Below are positions 42,778 to 51,070 of a DNA stretch of 54,002 nt, one piece after another. The DNA comes from Photobacterium alginatilyticum. GTDB taxonomy: Bacteria > Pseudomonadota > Gammaproteobacteria > Enterobacterales > Vibrionaceae. The translations under genes and the position numbers were made by a program. The first letter of the stretch is position 1. Each line of letters opens with the position of its first letter. The notes beneath the pieces are model-generated. The model had not been told where the DNA came from. It searched no databases and worked only from the letters and a program-made list of their open reading frames with translations. The DNA lies in the NCBI RefSeq assembly GCF_009910675.1, contig NZ_RSEJ01000036.1, positions 1 through 54,002 on the forward strand, written 5' to 3'.

Positions 42778-43347
42778 ATGACCAAACAAGGACGGCCAAA
42801 GATTTTGGTAGTTTATGCCCACCCGGATCCGCAGGAGTCGGTGGCTAACAATGAGATGCTCAAGGGAATAGAGGATCTCGAGCATGTGACGATACATGAT
42901 CTGTATGCCGCTTACCCCGATTTTTTCATCGATATAAACCATGAACGGGCGCTGATCCGCCGTCATGACATTATTGTTTTCCAGCATCCCCTCTATATGT
43001 ACTCCTGCCCGGCTTTGCTCAAGGAGTGGATGGACGTGATATTGAGCAAGGGGTTTGCGCACGGCGATGGCATCGAGACCAAAGGCAAATACTGGCGCTC
43101 GGTGATCACTACCGGCGGTGCGGCGGAGGCCTATACCCCGGACGGTTATAACCGCTGTAGTATTGCGGAGATCCTAAAGCCTTTTGAGCTGTCAGCCGAT
43201 TTATGTCAGATGACCTGGCTTGAGCCGCTGGTATTGCACTGGGCAAGGCGGATCCCGGTGCAGGAGCTTGAGCAACACGTCCAGAATTATCGTCATTGGC
43301 TCAGCGATCCGCTGGCTGATGGCAAGGAGGCTGACTATGGCCAGTGA
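42778..43347 (+). CDS. kefG: KefG-type ancillary NAD(P)H oxidoreductase
   Basis: The 189-residue flavodoxin-fold quinone oxidoreductase opens ILVVYAHPDPQESVANNEML and has FQHPLYMYSCPALLKEWMD and TTGGAAEAYTPDGYN. KefG binds and activates the KefB potassium efflux system. It overlaps the kefB start by eleven bases, so both are translated together. In E. coli kefG also precedes kefB, downstream of yheS. Confidence 0.93.
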   Translation: MTKQGRPKILVVYAHPDPQESVANNEMLKGIEDLEHVTIHDLYAAYPDFFIDINHERALIRRHDIIVFQHPLYMYSCPALLKEWMDVILSKGFAHGDGIETKGKYWRSVITTGGAAEAYTPDGYNRCSIAEILKPFELSADLCQMTWLEPLVLHWARRIPVQELEQHVQNYRHWLSDPLADGKEADYGQ

Positions 43348-45139
43348 TGTACTTTCTGTCAGTGTCGTCTTTCTGGCGGCTGCCGTTGTGGCCGTCCCGA
43401 TTGCCCAGCGCTTGGGGCTAGGGTCCGTGCTGGGTTATTTGCTGGCCGGTATCGCCATCGGTCCGTGGGGGCTGAGGCTGATCTCCGATGTCGATGCCAT
43501 TTTGCATTTTTCCGAATTCGGGGTGGTCTTGCTGCTGTTTCTGATCGGCCTCGAACTGAACCCCAAGAAACTGTGGCAGATGCGCAAGCCGATCCTCGGG
43601 CTGGGAGGCAGCCAGGTTGTGGTGACCAGCATAGTGATTGCCGCCATTGTAATGGCCTGCCGGCCGTTTCTTCCCGAGATCAGCTGGCGTGATGCTGCAG
43701 TGGTCGGGATGGGGTTGGCGCTTTCTTCCACGGCCATTGCGCTACGGGTGATTGAGGAGCAGAACCTCGACGGCAGCGAAACCGGGCAGTCGGGGTTTGC
43801 GGTATTGCTGTTCCAGGATATTGCGGTGATCCCGATGCTGGCTGTGTTGCCGGTATTGGCTGGCGGCGGCGGGGGAAGCTGGCTCGATTTCGCCTGGATG
43901 ATCGGTGGCATACTGGCGTTGCTGGTGGGCGGACACTTTCTTCTGCGCCCGCTGTTCCGCTGGGTGGTCTTGAGCGGGGTCCGGGAACTGTTTAATGTTG
44001 CCGCGCTGCTGCTGGTTATCGGTATCGCGCTTGGCATGCAGTCGCTGGGGCTGTCGATGGCGCTGGGCACCTTCTTGGCCGGGGTGCTGCTGGCCGAGAG
44101 CGAGTATCGCCATGAGCTGGAAATTGCTATTGAGCCGTTCAAGGGGTTGTTGCTCGGACTGTTCTTTATCTCGGTCGGTATGGCCGTCAATCTCGGATTG
44201 CTGCTGGAGTACCCGTTACACATTCTGCTGGCCGTTATCGCCCTGATCTGCGTCAAGGGACTGCTGCTCTATGGACTGGCACGGGTGTTTGGGATCCGGG
44301 CCAAGTCTCGTAGCCAGATGGCCGCTATTCTTAGCCAGGGCGGCGAGTTTGCCTTCGTTCTGTTTACGGCGGCATTGGGTGAAGGGTTGCTCGGCAAAGA
44401 GTTGTCGGCATTCCTGCTGGTGGTGGTGAGTATTTCGATGATGACCACCCCATTGATTTTGTTGCTTCAGGACAAGTGGTTTATTAGGACATTCAAGGCC
44501 GAAGAAGAGGCAATGGAGAGTGATGTTATTGACCGTGAGCCACGGGTGATCATCACCGGTTTCGGGCGCTTCGGCCAGGTAGTCGGGCGGTTGCTGTTTG
44601 CCAACAAGATCCGGGTAACGGTGCTTGAGCGGGATCCGAGCCAGATCCAGTTCCTGCGCAAGTTTGGCTACAAGGTGTATTACGGTGATGCCACTCAGCT
44701 TGACTTGTTGCGGGCGGCAGGGGCCGACAAGGCCGAGGCGATAATCATCTGTACCGACGAGCCCGATGAAGTGATGGAGGTCGTTACTCTGTGTCAGCAG
44801 TATTTCCCCAACCTCAAAGTGCTGGCACGGGCAAGAAGCCGGGTTGAGGCCCATCAGCTACTTAGCCATGGGGTTGAGTGTTTTTCCCGTGAAACTTTTG
44901 CCGGCGCCCTTGATTTAGGTCGTCAGGCCCTCATATCTCTGGGTATGCACCCGTACAAAGCCAAGCGGGCCGAGGCACATTTCCGTAAACTGGATACAAC
45001 AGCGCTACGGGATTTGTTGCCGCAGCATTCCGAGGATGTGCATCTGGCATCGCGGGCCAAAGAGGCCCGGAAAGAGCTGGAAGAGATTTTTGATCGGGAA
45101 ATGCGCGGTGAACGTGAGCGGCACAATGGTTGGGACTAG
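43337..45139 (+). CDS. kefB: Glutathione-regulated potassium-efflux antiporter KefB
   Basis: The 600-residue protein has an N-terminal CPA2 cation/proton antiporter domain with about twelve membrane helices (VPIAQRLGLGSVLGYLLAGIAIG at the start) and a cytoplasmic RCK/TrkA-N domain with GFGRFGQVVGRLL near residue 408. Kef channels are held shut by glutathione and opened by glutathione adducts of electrophiles, acidifying the cell for protection. The ATG follows AAGGAGG in the end of kefG. The loop QDIAVIPMLAVLP is conserved in the family. Confidence 0.95.
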   Translation: MASDVLSVSVVFLAAAVVAVPIAQRLGLGSVLGYLLAGIAIGPWGLRLISDVDAILHFSEFGVVLLLFLIGLELNPKKLWQMRKPILGLGGSQVVVTSIVIAAIVMACRPFLPEISWRDAAVVGMGLALSSTAIALRVIEEQNLDGSETGQSGFAVLLFQDIAVIPMLAVLPVLAGGGGGSWLDFAWMIGGILALLVGGHFLLRPLFRWVVLSGVRELFNVAALLLVIGIALGMQSLGLSMALGTFLAGVLLAESEYRHELEIAIEPFKGLLLGLFFISVGMAVNLGLLLEYPLHILLAVIALICVKGLLLYGLARVFGIRAKSRSQMAAILSQGGEFAFVLFTAALGEGLLGKELSAFLLVVVSISMMTTPLILLLQDKWFIRTFKAEEEAMESDVIDREPRVIITGFGRFGQVVGRLLFANKIRVTVLERDPSQIQFLRKFGYKVYYGDATQLDLLRAAGADKAEAIIICTDEPDEVMEVVTLCQQYFPNLKVLARARSRVEAHQLLSHGVECFSRETFAGALDLGRQALISLGMHPYKAKRAEAHFRKLDTTALRDLLPQHSEDVHLASRAKEARKELEEIFDREMRGERERHNGWD

Positions 45140-45192
45140 TTGGGTTGTTATGAATGTTTGTCATAACAGCCAGTTGTAAGGGAATGGGTAAC

Positions 45193-45402
45193 ATGGCAAA
45201 AAAACGATTTATTGCCGGAGCGGTGTGTCCTGAGTGTAAAAAACAAGACACCTTGCGCTGGTGGCAAGAGAATGATGTCGAGATGGTTGAGTGTGTGGAG
45301 TGCCATCATACCGACCGTCGGTTGCCGCAATCTGTAGCGGAAAGTGAACAGCTTTCCCCGCAGACCAAGCAGCAAGTAATTGGGATCTTTAAACCCGAAT
45401 AG
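45193..45402 (+). CDS. yheV: YheV family zinc-ribbon protein
   Basis: The 69-residue protein starts MAKKRFIAGAVCPECKKQDT and carries two CxxC pairs (CPEC and CVEC), a zinc-ribbon pattern, then ends QVIGIFKPE as E. coli YheV does. Function is unknown. The ATG follows TAAGGGAATGGG; a longer in-frame start is rejected. It lies between kefB and slyD as in E. coli. Confidence 0.93.
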   Translation: MAKKRFIAGAVCPECKKQDTLRWWQENDVEMVECVECHHTDRRLPQSVAESEQLSPQTKQQVIGIFKPE

Positions 45403-45466
45403 CGAGCAGATATTGGCATCAAGGTGCCTTTATCCGTTATTATGCGGGGGAGATTTATATTGAGTG

Positions 45467-45513
45467 CCGTTTCATCGTGATTGTGCGTCTGCAAGATAGT
45501 CACAATGAAACGG
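45467..45513 (+). repeat. Long inverted repeat upstream of slyD
   Basis: CCGTTTCATCGTGA (45467-45480) and TCACAATGAAACGG (45500-45513) are complementary at 13 of 14 positions with a 19-base loop. It ends 24 bases before the slyD ATG. No T-run follows; it may be a 5'-leader structure or a protein site. Confidence 0.65.
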
Positions 45514-45537
45514 TACTATCTACCTATCGGAGTAAAC

Positions 45538-46113
45538 ATGAAAGTCACTAAAGACATCGTAGTAAGCCTAGCTTATCAAGTGAAAACTGAAGAAGGCGTG
45601 GTTGTTGACCAGTCAACAGCGGATGCACCACTGGATTACCTTCACGGCCACAACAACCTGATTGTTGGTTTGGAGAAGGCTCTGGAAGGTCGTGAAGCCG
45701 GTGACAAATTTGAAGTGACTGTTGCTCCTGAAGATGCATACGGCGAGCACGTGGCTGAAATGGTTCAGCGTGTACCTGCAGATGTTTTCCAGGGTGTTGA
45801 CGAGATCACTGTTGGCATGCGCTTCCTGGCAGATACTGACCAGGGTCCGATTCCTGTCGAAGTAACGGAAGTTGATGGCGACCACGTTGTTGTTGACGGT
45901 AACCACATGCTAGCGGGCCAGACGCTGACATTTAACGCGGAAGTTGTTGCACTGCGTGCTGCAACAGAAGAAGAGATCGCTCACGGTCATATTCACCAGG
46001 GCGGTGGTTGCTGTGGTGGCGGTAGCTGCGGCGACGACCACGGTCACGACCACAAAGAAGAAGGCGGTTGCTGTGGTGGCGAAGAGAAGGGCGGCTGCGG
46101 CTGTTCTCACTAA
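45538..46113 (+). CDS. slyD: FKBP-type peptidyl-prolyl isomerase SlyD
   Basis: SlyD is a cytoplasmic prolyl isomerase, chaperone and nickel-binding protein that delivers metal to hydrogenase enzymes. The 191-residue product begins MKVTKDIVVSLAYQV, has the FKBP core interrupted by the insert-in-flap chaperone domain, and ends in a His/Cys/Gly-rich metal-binding tail (about 150-191: HGHIHQGGGCCGGG, HGHDH, GGCGCSH). A strong terminator follows. Confidence 0.97.
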   Translation: MKVTKDIVVSLAYQVKTEEGVVVDQSTADAPLDYLHGHNNLIVGLEKALEGREAGDKFEVTVAPEDAYGEHVAEMVQRVPADVFQGVDEITVGMRFLADTDQGPIPVEVTEVDGDHVVVDGNHMLAGQTLTFNAEVVALRAATEEEIAHGHIHQGGGCCGGGSCGDDHGHDHKEEGGCCGGEEKGGCGCSH

Positions 46114-46136
46114 GCCCTGTGCTTAATCAGTAATAG

Positions 46137-46168
46137 AAAACGGGAAGCTCAGGCTTCCCGTTTTTTTT
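46137..46168. terminator. Bidirectional terminator between slyD and slyX
   Basis: ACGGGAAGC-TCAG-GCTTCCCGT is flanked by A's and an eight-base T-run. It serves slyD and the convergent slyX. Confidence 0.92.
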
Positions 46169-46174
46169 GAATCA

Positions 46175-46396
46175 TCAATAATGCGGTGGCGGCGTTTCTT
46201 CGGATTCGCTGGCCATATTGGATGGCTCTATGCCTTTCACCTTGCCGACCATATATTTCAGCTGCACCTGCATTTCGTCAATCAAAAACTGCTGTTTGGT
46301 CAGTGCCTGGTTCAGATCTTCGATGGTCTGCTCCTGGAAAGCCTGTTTCATTTCCAGCTCGTCAATTTGAGCCTGTAGTTTGTCGATGTCACTCAT
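46175..46396 (-). CDS. slyX: SlyX family protein
   Basis: The 73-residue protein MSDIDKLQAQIDELEMKQAF is a heptad-rich coiled coil ending in ETPPPHY, the SlyX signature. Function is unknown. It follows the WD40 lipoprotein gene by 19 bases on the same strand. In E. coli slyX also neighbours slyD and fkpA. Confidence 0.92.
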   Translation of the reverse strand: MSDIDKLQAQIDELEMKQAFQEQTIEDLNQALTKQQFLIDEMQVQLKYMVGKVKGIEPSNMASESEETPPPHY

Positions 46397-46415
46397 AGGG
46401 CGAATGTGTCCGCGG

Positions 46416-47393
46416 TTAATCTGTGGTCCAGGCCTGGGCAATACCGGCGGATGTGCCGGATATAACCCGTCCGTCAGGGGTAATGGCCACATCATACACC
46501 ACTGCCGCCGGTGGTCGAGTATCTTGTTGCGCTGCCGCTTCCCAGCGGCCGAGGTTGTCGCCTGTCTTGCTGTCCCACAGTTCGATGCGCCTGGCCGGGG
46601 TGCCTGTTGCGAGCTGGGTGCCGTCATCCGAGAACCGGGCGCTGGACAAGTTTTGCTGACGCAGGCGAACAGCCAGCTCGGCCTGTTTCTCGCCGCTGCT
46701 GAGATCCCAGATAAACACATCGTTGCCGCCATCGGCGGTGAGTGCCAGTTTACCGTCCCGCTGAAGGGCGACCCGGCTGATCCGCGAAGTATGCTCGAAC
46801 TGATAGATGATTTGGCCGTTGCGGGTATCCCACAGGTAAGCGTAATAGTCATTGCCGCCCGACAGGGCAAACTGTCCGTTGGCTGACAGGGCTACAGAAT
46901 TCACTTTTTCTCGATGGGCAAGGAACTCTAGCCGCCGTCCGCTGCCCAAGTCGATGTACAGTGCCTTGCCGTTAGAGAGTCCCAGCAGAATATGCTGGCC
47001 GTTGCTGGCAATATCGACATCGCGGATGATCCCGTCCGATATGGACCAAAGCCCGTCTGAGCGCCCCCATGCCAAGTCCCACACCGCAAAATTTTGCGCC
47101 GTGGCGGTAATGGCGTAGCGGTTGTTGTCGGAAATGCGGCTGGTCAGAACGGTATTGTGATGTGGGTCTTGAGAACCAAAGTCGGCTAACTTTTTGTTTT
47201 GCTGTAAATCCCATAGCACGATACCTTGTTCCGTTGAGTGCAGAATGGCAAAGCGGCCGTCTCGGCTGAGGCTAAAGCTGGTGGCACCTTCGGGAGCAAT
47301 AGACCAGCGCTTGACCTCTGAGCCCGAAAAAAAGCAGCCAGTCAGGGTAATCAGTGCCAAAATAATGCTAAAGGCTTGTATTTTTTTATGCAT
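46416..47393 (-). CDS. WD40-repeat lipoprotein
   Basis: The 325-residue protein has a lipoprotein signal (MHKKIQAFSIILALITLTGC, cysteine 20) and then WD40-type repeats across the whole length, such as GIVLWDLQQNKKLADF, AYLWDTRNGQIIYQF, VFIWDLSSGEKQAEL and IELWDSKTGDNLGRW. It should form a beta-propeller anchored in the envelope; FFSGS follows the cysteine, with no Asp at +2, so outer-membrane sorting is likely. Function is unknown; a scaffold role is typical for such domains. It is divergent from fkpA, a periplasmic-type chaperone, and upstream of slyX. Confidence 0.85.
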   Translation of the reverse strand: MHKKIQAFSIILALITLTGCFFSGSEVKRWSIAPEGATSFSLSRDGRFAILHSTEQGIVLWDLQQNKKLADFGSQDPHHNTVLTSRISDNNRYAITATAQNFAVWDLAWGRSDGLWSISDGIIRDVDIASNGQHILLGLSNGKALYIDLGSGRRLEFLAHREKVNSVALSANGQFALSGGNDYYAYLWDTRNGQIIYQFEHTSRISRVALQRDGKLALTADGGNDVFIWDLSSGEKQAELAVRLRQQNLSSARFSDDGTQLATGTPARRIELWDSKTGDNLGRWEAAAQQDTRPPAAVVYDVAITPDGRVISGTSAGIAQAWTTD

Positions 47394-47441
47394 TAAGGTC
47401 TGGTTCCGGTTTGTTTTGCTAAGAGATAAAATGTGGCTAAG

Positions 47442-47490
47442 CGTATTAAGTCACTGATTAAAAATGATAGTTAGGCAGTGACTTAATACG
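47442..47490. repeat. Perfect 15-bp inverted repeat upstream of fkpA
   Basis: CGTATTAAGTCACTG (47442-47456) and CAGTGACTTAATACG (47476-47490) are exact reverse complements, 19 bases apart. It lies in the divergent region between the WD40 lipoprotein gene and fkpA. Neither side has a T-run, so it is not a terminator. Confidence 0.85.
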
Positions 47491-47588
47491 GTTGGTATTA
47501 GTATATTGATATAGCGCGCTTTTCACAGCAATGGTGAAAAGCCGATTATAAAAATGAGGCATTCCCTCATCGATTGATGGAGAAATAC

Positions 47589-48392
47589 ATGAAACCTGTT
47601 CTAAAGATGTCTGTTTTGGCTGCTACGATCCTACTTGCTGTAGGCTGCCAAGATGAAAAAGCGGCTGAAGCAAAACCTGCAGAACCTGCAAAGGTAGAGC
47701 AGGTAGCATCTGAGGCAGCGCCGGCAGCATTTGCTTCCGAGGACGAGAAAGCCGCCTATGCGATCGGCGCATCACTGGCGCAATATTTGTCGGCAAACCT
47801 GGACCAGCAAAAAGAGCTGGGTCTGGAGCTGGACCGCGAGCACGTACTGGCTGGTGTTAGCGATGTATTTGCAGGCAAGAGCCGCATGACACCGGAAGAA
47901 ACGCAGCAGGCGCTTCAGGACCTGGACAAGCGTGTGTCTGAAATCGTGGCAGCAAAAGCGCAGGCAGAATCCGAGAAGAATATTAAGGCCGGTGAAGAGT
48001 ACCGTTCCGAGTTTGAAAAGCTGGAAGGCGTGATGAAGACAGACTCTGGTCTGCTTTATCAGGTAGAAACACAGGGCGAGGGTGACAAGCCGGCAGCCAC
48101 CGATACTGTTAAGGTTCACTATAAGGGAACCCTGACTGACGGCACCGAGTTCGACAGCTCTTATAAACGCAACCAGCCAGCGACATTCCCGCTGAACCAG
48201 GTGATCCCAGGCTGGACTGAAGGGGTGCAACTGATGCAGGTTGGTTCTAAGTTCAAGTTTGTTATTCCGCCAGAGCTGGCATATGGCTCTCAGGCTAACC
48301 CGAGCATTCCTGCAAACTCAACCTTGGTGTTTGAAGTTGAACTGCTTGATATCGTCAAGGCTGAAAAACCTGCGGCAGAAGTAACACAGTAA
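47589..48392 (+). CDS. fkpA: FkpA, FKBP-type peptidyl-prolyl isomerase (lipoprotein-like)
   Basis: FkpA is an envelope prolyl isomerase and chaperone. The 267-residue product has a signal peptide ending in LLAVGC, a lipobox, so unlike E. coli FkpA it may be lipidated. A FKBP_N dimerisation domain (about 55-140) and a C-terminal FKBP domain (VKVHYKGTLTDGTEFDSSY to VFEVELLDI) follow. The start was chosen at MKPVLKMSV behind TGGAGAAA. A terminator lies 50 bases after the stop. Confidence 0.94.
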   Translation: MKPVLKMSVLAATILLAVGCQDEKAAEAKPAEPAKVEQVASEAAPAAFASEDEKAAYAIGASLAQYLSANLDQQKELGLELDREHVLAGVSDVFAGKSRMTPEETQQALQDLDKRVSEIVAAKAQAESEKNIKAGEEYRSEFEKLEGVMKTDSGLLYQVETQGEGDKPAATDTVKVHYKGTLTDGTEFDSSYKRNQPATFPLNQVIPGWTEGVQLMQVGSKFKFVIPPELAYGSQANPSIPANSTLVFEVELLDIVKAEKPAAEVTQ

Positions 48393-48441
48393 GCAATTGT
48401 TTGCTAAGGCTTAATATGCCTAAAGCGAATATTCAGTAGAC

Positions 48442-48467
48442 AAAACCCGGCCTCTGCCGGGTTTTTT
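48442..48467 (+). terminator. fkpA intrinsic terminator
   Basis: CCCGGC-CTCT-GCCGGG preceded by A's and followed by six T's. Confidence 0.9.
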
Positions 48468-48623
48468 GCTTTATACTGCTAGTTGAATATCCAGATAAAA
48501 GTTCAGGCTACTGTCAAAATTCTGATAAACTTGCAAGCAAGATTTGAAATTTTATCCGTTCTATTTATTTTCACGATCTTCGATGACGGTGAAACTAAAT
48601 AAAATGGTTTGAGCAAGGAAGAT

Positions 48624-49352
48624 ATGACAGTGGTATCTACAGATAACTTTGGCTCTGAAGTCATGATCGAGAGTGATTTGATTGAGCCGCGCGCGTTTAG
48701 TGAACATGATTATATCATCTTACGCTCCTACGAGGCCGTGGTAGATGGCCTGGCTGCGCTGATAGGACCGTTCTGTGAGATTGTGTTGCACTCACTGGCT
48801 GATTTGAACACATCGGCGATCAAAATTGCCAATGGTGAAAATACCGGGCGTAAGGTCGGCTCGCCGATCACCGATCTGGCATTGCGGATGTTGCGCGATA
48901 TTGAAGGCTCGGAGCGTAACTTCTCCCGTGCTTATTTCACCCGTGCCAAGGGCGGCGACCTGATGAAGTCGATCACCATAGCGATCCGCAATGGCGAGGA
49001 TCGGATCATTGGTCTGCTTTGTATCAACGTCAATCTGGATGCGCCTTTCTCCCAGATCCTGCAATCCTTTATGCCGACCGATGAAGCCAAGCAGGCCGCA
49101 TCAAGTGTTAACTTTGCCAGCGACGTCGACGAGCTGGTCGATCAGACGGTCGAGCGAACGATTGAAGAGATCAATGCCGACAAGAATGTATCGAACAATG
49201 CCAAGAACCGCCAGATTGTCATGGAGCTATACGACAAGGGTATCTTCGACATCAAAGATGCAATCAACCGTGTGGCGGAGCGACTGAACATATCCAAGCA
49301 CACGGTTTACCTGTATATCCGCCAGCGCAAGACTGAGGACGGCGAAAAATGA
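48624..49352 (+). CDS. yheO: YheO-like PAS/helix-turn-helix regulator
   Basis: The 242-residue protein has an N-terminal YheO-type PAS domain (about 30-145: IGPFCEIVLHSLADL, AIRNGEDRIIGLLCINVN) and a C-terminal helix-turn-helix (DAINRVAERLNISKHTVYLYIRQ). It precedes tusD with a 4-base overlap, as in E. coli, so it may be tied to sulfur relay or translation control. The ATG at 48624 follows AAGGAAG; a TTG fifteen bases upstream is less likely. Confidence 0.92.
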   Translation: MTVVSTDNFGSEVMIESDLIEPRAFSEHDYIILRSYEAVVDGLAALIGPFCEIVLHSLADLNTSAIKIANGENTGRKVGSPITDLALRMLRDIEGSERNFSRAYFTRAKGGDLMKSITIAIRNGEDRIIGLLCINVNLDAPFSQILQSFMPTDEAKQAASSVNFASDVDELVDQTVERTIEEINADKNVSNNAKNRQIVMELYDKGIFDIKDAINRVAERLNISKHTVYLYIRQRKTEDGEK

Positions 49353-49741
49353 GCCTGAATTATGTGCTGGTGGTTGACGGGCCGGCATATGGTACCCAGG
49401 CAGCCCGCTCGGCTTTTCAGTTTGCCGAGGCCCTGATTGAACAGGGGCATCGGCTGTCGCGGGTGTTTTTCTATCAGGACGGTGTCCATAACGGTTCATC
49501 CCTGTCGGCACCGGCATCGGATGAGTTTGATCTGGTTGCTGGCTGGCAGCAGTTGGCAAAGGCGCATCAGGTTGAACTGCAGACCTGCGTAGCGGCAGCA
49601 CTGCGCCGTGGGATCGTCAGCGAACAAGAGGCGCAGCAAAATACCCTGCCGGGGCATAATCTGGCCCCGGGTTTTGAGCAGGCCGGGCTCGGCGGCCTTG
49701 CCGAGGCAATGCTGACAGCCGATCGGGTTATTCAGTTTTAA
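49349..49741 (+). CDS. tusD: Sulfurtransferase complex subunit TusD
   Basis: TusD takes sulfur from TusA and passes it through TusE to MnmA for 2-thiouridine in tRNA wobble position 34. The 130-residue DsrE-type protein has GPAYGTQAARSAFQFAEAL and the active cysteine C80 in LQTCVAAALRRG. It overlaps yheO by ATGA and heads tusDCB. Confidence 0.96.
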   Translation: MSLNYVLVVDGPAYGTQAARSAFQFAEALIEQGHRLSRVFFYQDGVHNGSSLSAPASDEFDLVAGWQQLAKAHQVELQTCVAAALRRGIVSEQEAQQNTLPGHNLAPGFEQAGLGGLAEAMLTADRVIQF

Positions 49742-49764
49742 GTCATTACCATTCAAGAGAACCT

Positions 49765-50121
49765 ATGAAATCGCTAGGCTTTGTATTTCAGAGTGCGCCT
49801 CATGGCAGCAGCAGCGGTCGTGAAGGGCTGGATGCCGTCTTGGCGACGTCGGCATACAGTGAAGATATCAGTCTGTTTTTTATCGGCGACGGTGTCTTCC
49901 AGCTGTTAGCCAACCAGCAGCCAGGGCAAATATTGTGTCGTGACTATATTGCGACTTTTAAGATGCTGAACCTTTATGATGTCGAGAATATTTATGTTTG
50001 CCGCCAGTCGCTGTCCGAGCGTTGTATCGAAGACAGTGAGCTGGTAATAAACGTCGATGTAGTCGATCAGGCGGACATTACGACTAAACTTCATCAGTGT
50101 CAGCGAATTCTAAGTTTCTGA
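49765..50121 (+). CDS. tusC: Sulfurtransferase complex subunit TusC
   Basis: The 118-residue DsrF-like protein begins MKSLGFVFQSAPHGSSSGREGLDA and has FIGDGVFQLL, matching TusC, a structural subunit of the TusBCD hexamer. It lies between tusD and tusB. Confidence 0.95.
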   Translation: MKSLGFVFQSAPHGSSSGREGLDAVLATSAYSEDISLFFIGDGVFQLLANQQPGQILCRDYIATFKMLNLYDVENIYVCRQSLSERCIEDSELVINVDVVDQADITTKLHQCQRILSF

Positions 50122-50128
50122 GGCCGTT

Positions 50129-50422
50129 ATGCTCCACACCATCTCAACATCTCCCTTCCAGACTCAAGATCTGCAACGTTGCCTTCAATATTTGCGCCCA
50201 GATGATGAAATTCTGCTATTACAAGACGCGGTTAGTGCCGGAATTGAAAAAAATAGCTGGTGCGAGGCAATAAAAAAGTCGGGTGTAAAAATTTATTTAC
50301 TGGAAGCCGACCTCGCTGCAAGAGGCTTGGCCGATAAAGTCGATAACAGTATGAATGTTATTGATTTTAAAGGATTTGTTTTGCTCACCGAACAGCATGA
50401 AAGTCAGCTTAAATGGGGCTGA
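50129..50422 (+). CDS. tusB: Sulfurtransferase complex subunit TusB
   Basis: The 97-residue DsrH-like protein has the family pattern MLHTISTSPFQ, DEILLLQDAV and the ending IDFKGFVLLTEQHESQLKW. It completes tusDCB seven bases after tusC and lies directly upstream of the str operon promoter. Confidence 0.93.
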   Translation: MLHTISTSPFQTQDLQRCLQYLRPDDEILLLQDAVSAGIEKNSWCEAIKKSGVKIYLLEADLAARGLADKVDNSMNVIDFKGFVLLTEQHESQLKWG

Positions 50423-50502
50423 AGTCAACGAAGACGTTGCATGATATTTGGCTTTTTCCAACTGTTTAAGAAATGATCATCTGATTGATCGCTGTATATA
50501 TC

Positions 50503-50531
50503 TTGACACCCATTAGTGCGATGCCTAAAAT
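50503..50531 (+). promoter_or_regulatory. str operon promoter
   Basis: TTGACA (50503-50508) and TAAAAT (50526-50531) are separated by exactly 17 bp, a near-consensus sigma-70 promoter. Transcription would begin near 50538. CCTCC-N8-GGAGG followed by CGGATTTTT is a small terminator-like hairpin at the 5' end of the leader. Confidence 0.85.
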
Positions 50532-50600
50532 TTCGCGTCCTCCTGTTGTTGGGAGGCGGATTTTTCACATTTACGAAAGTAATATTTCAGGAGCTATTTA

Positions 50601-50975
50601 ATGGCAACTATTAACCAGCTGGTACGCAAGCCACGTGCAAAGCAAGTTGTTAAAAGCAACGTGCCTGCGCTAGAAGCGTGTCCACAAAAGCGTGGTGTAT
50701 GTACTCGTGTATACACTACTACTCCTAAGAAACCAAACTCAGCACTACGTAAAGTGTGCCGTGTTCGTCTAACAAACGGTTTCGAAGTAACATCATACAT
50801 CGGCGGTGAAGGTCACAACCTTCAGGAGCACTCAGTTGTTCTTATCCGCGGTGGTCGTGTTAAAGACCTTCCGGGTGTTCGTTACCACACTGTTCGTGGT
50901 GCACTTGACTGTGCAGGCGTTAATGACCGTAAACAAGGTCGTTCTAAGTACGGTGTGAAGCGTCCTAAGTCTTAA
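50601..50975 (+). CDS. rpsL: 30S ribosomal protein S12
   Basis: The 124-residue S12 begins MATINQLVRKPRAKQ and has TPKKPNSALRKV (Lys43, the streptomycin-resistance site, unmutated) and the PGVRYHTVRG loop. It sits in the ribosomal decoding centre. It is first in the str operon rpsL-rpsG-fusA-tuf. Codon use is strongly biased, as expected for a highly expressed gene. Confidence 0.99.
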   Translation: MATINQLVRKPRAKQVVKSNVPALEACPQKRGVCTRVYTTTPKKPNSALRKVCRVRLTNGFEVTSYIGGEGHNLQEHSVVLIRGGRVKDLPGVRYHTVRGALDCAGVNDRKQGRSKYGVKRPKS

Positions 50976-51070
50976 TGGATTCCGTTAAGTAAGGCCAAAC
51001 ACTAAAATTATTTAATTTTGAAGAAACTGAAAAGTTTTGGATAACCTGAAGAAGACAACGGAGAATATCC
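50976..51070 (+). promoter_or_regulatory. rpsL-rpsG intercistronic region, possible S7 translational operator
   Basis: In E. coli, S7 binds this intercistronic RNA and represses translation of rpsG and later genes. The segment here (TAAGTAAGGCCAAACACTAA and following bases) has a similar position and length. A fold was not calculated. Confidence 0.4.

Noticed and set aside
44216..44854. 212-codon frame antisense to kefB
   Set aside because: Shadow of the kefB coding sequence with no domain or start signal.
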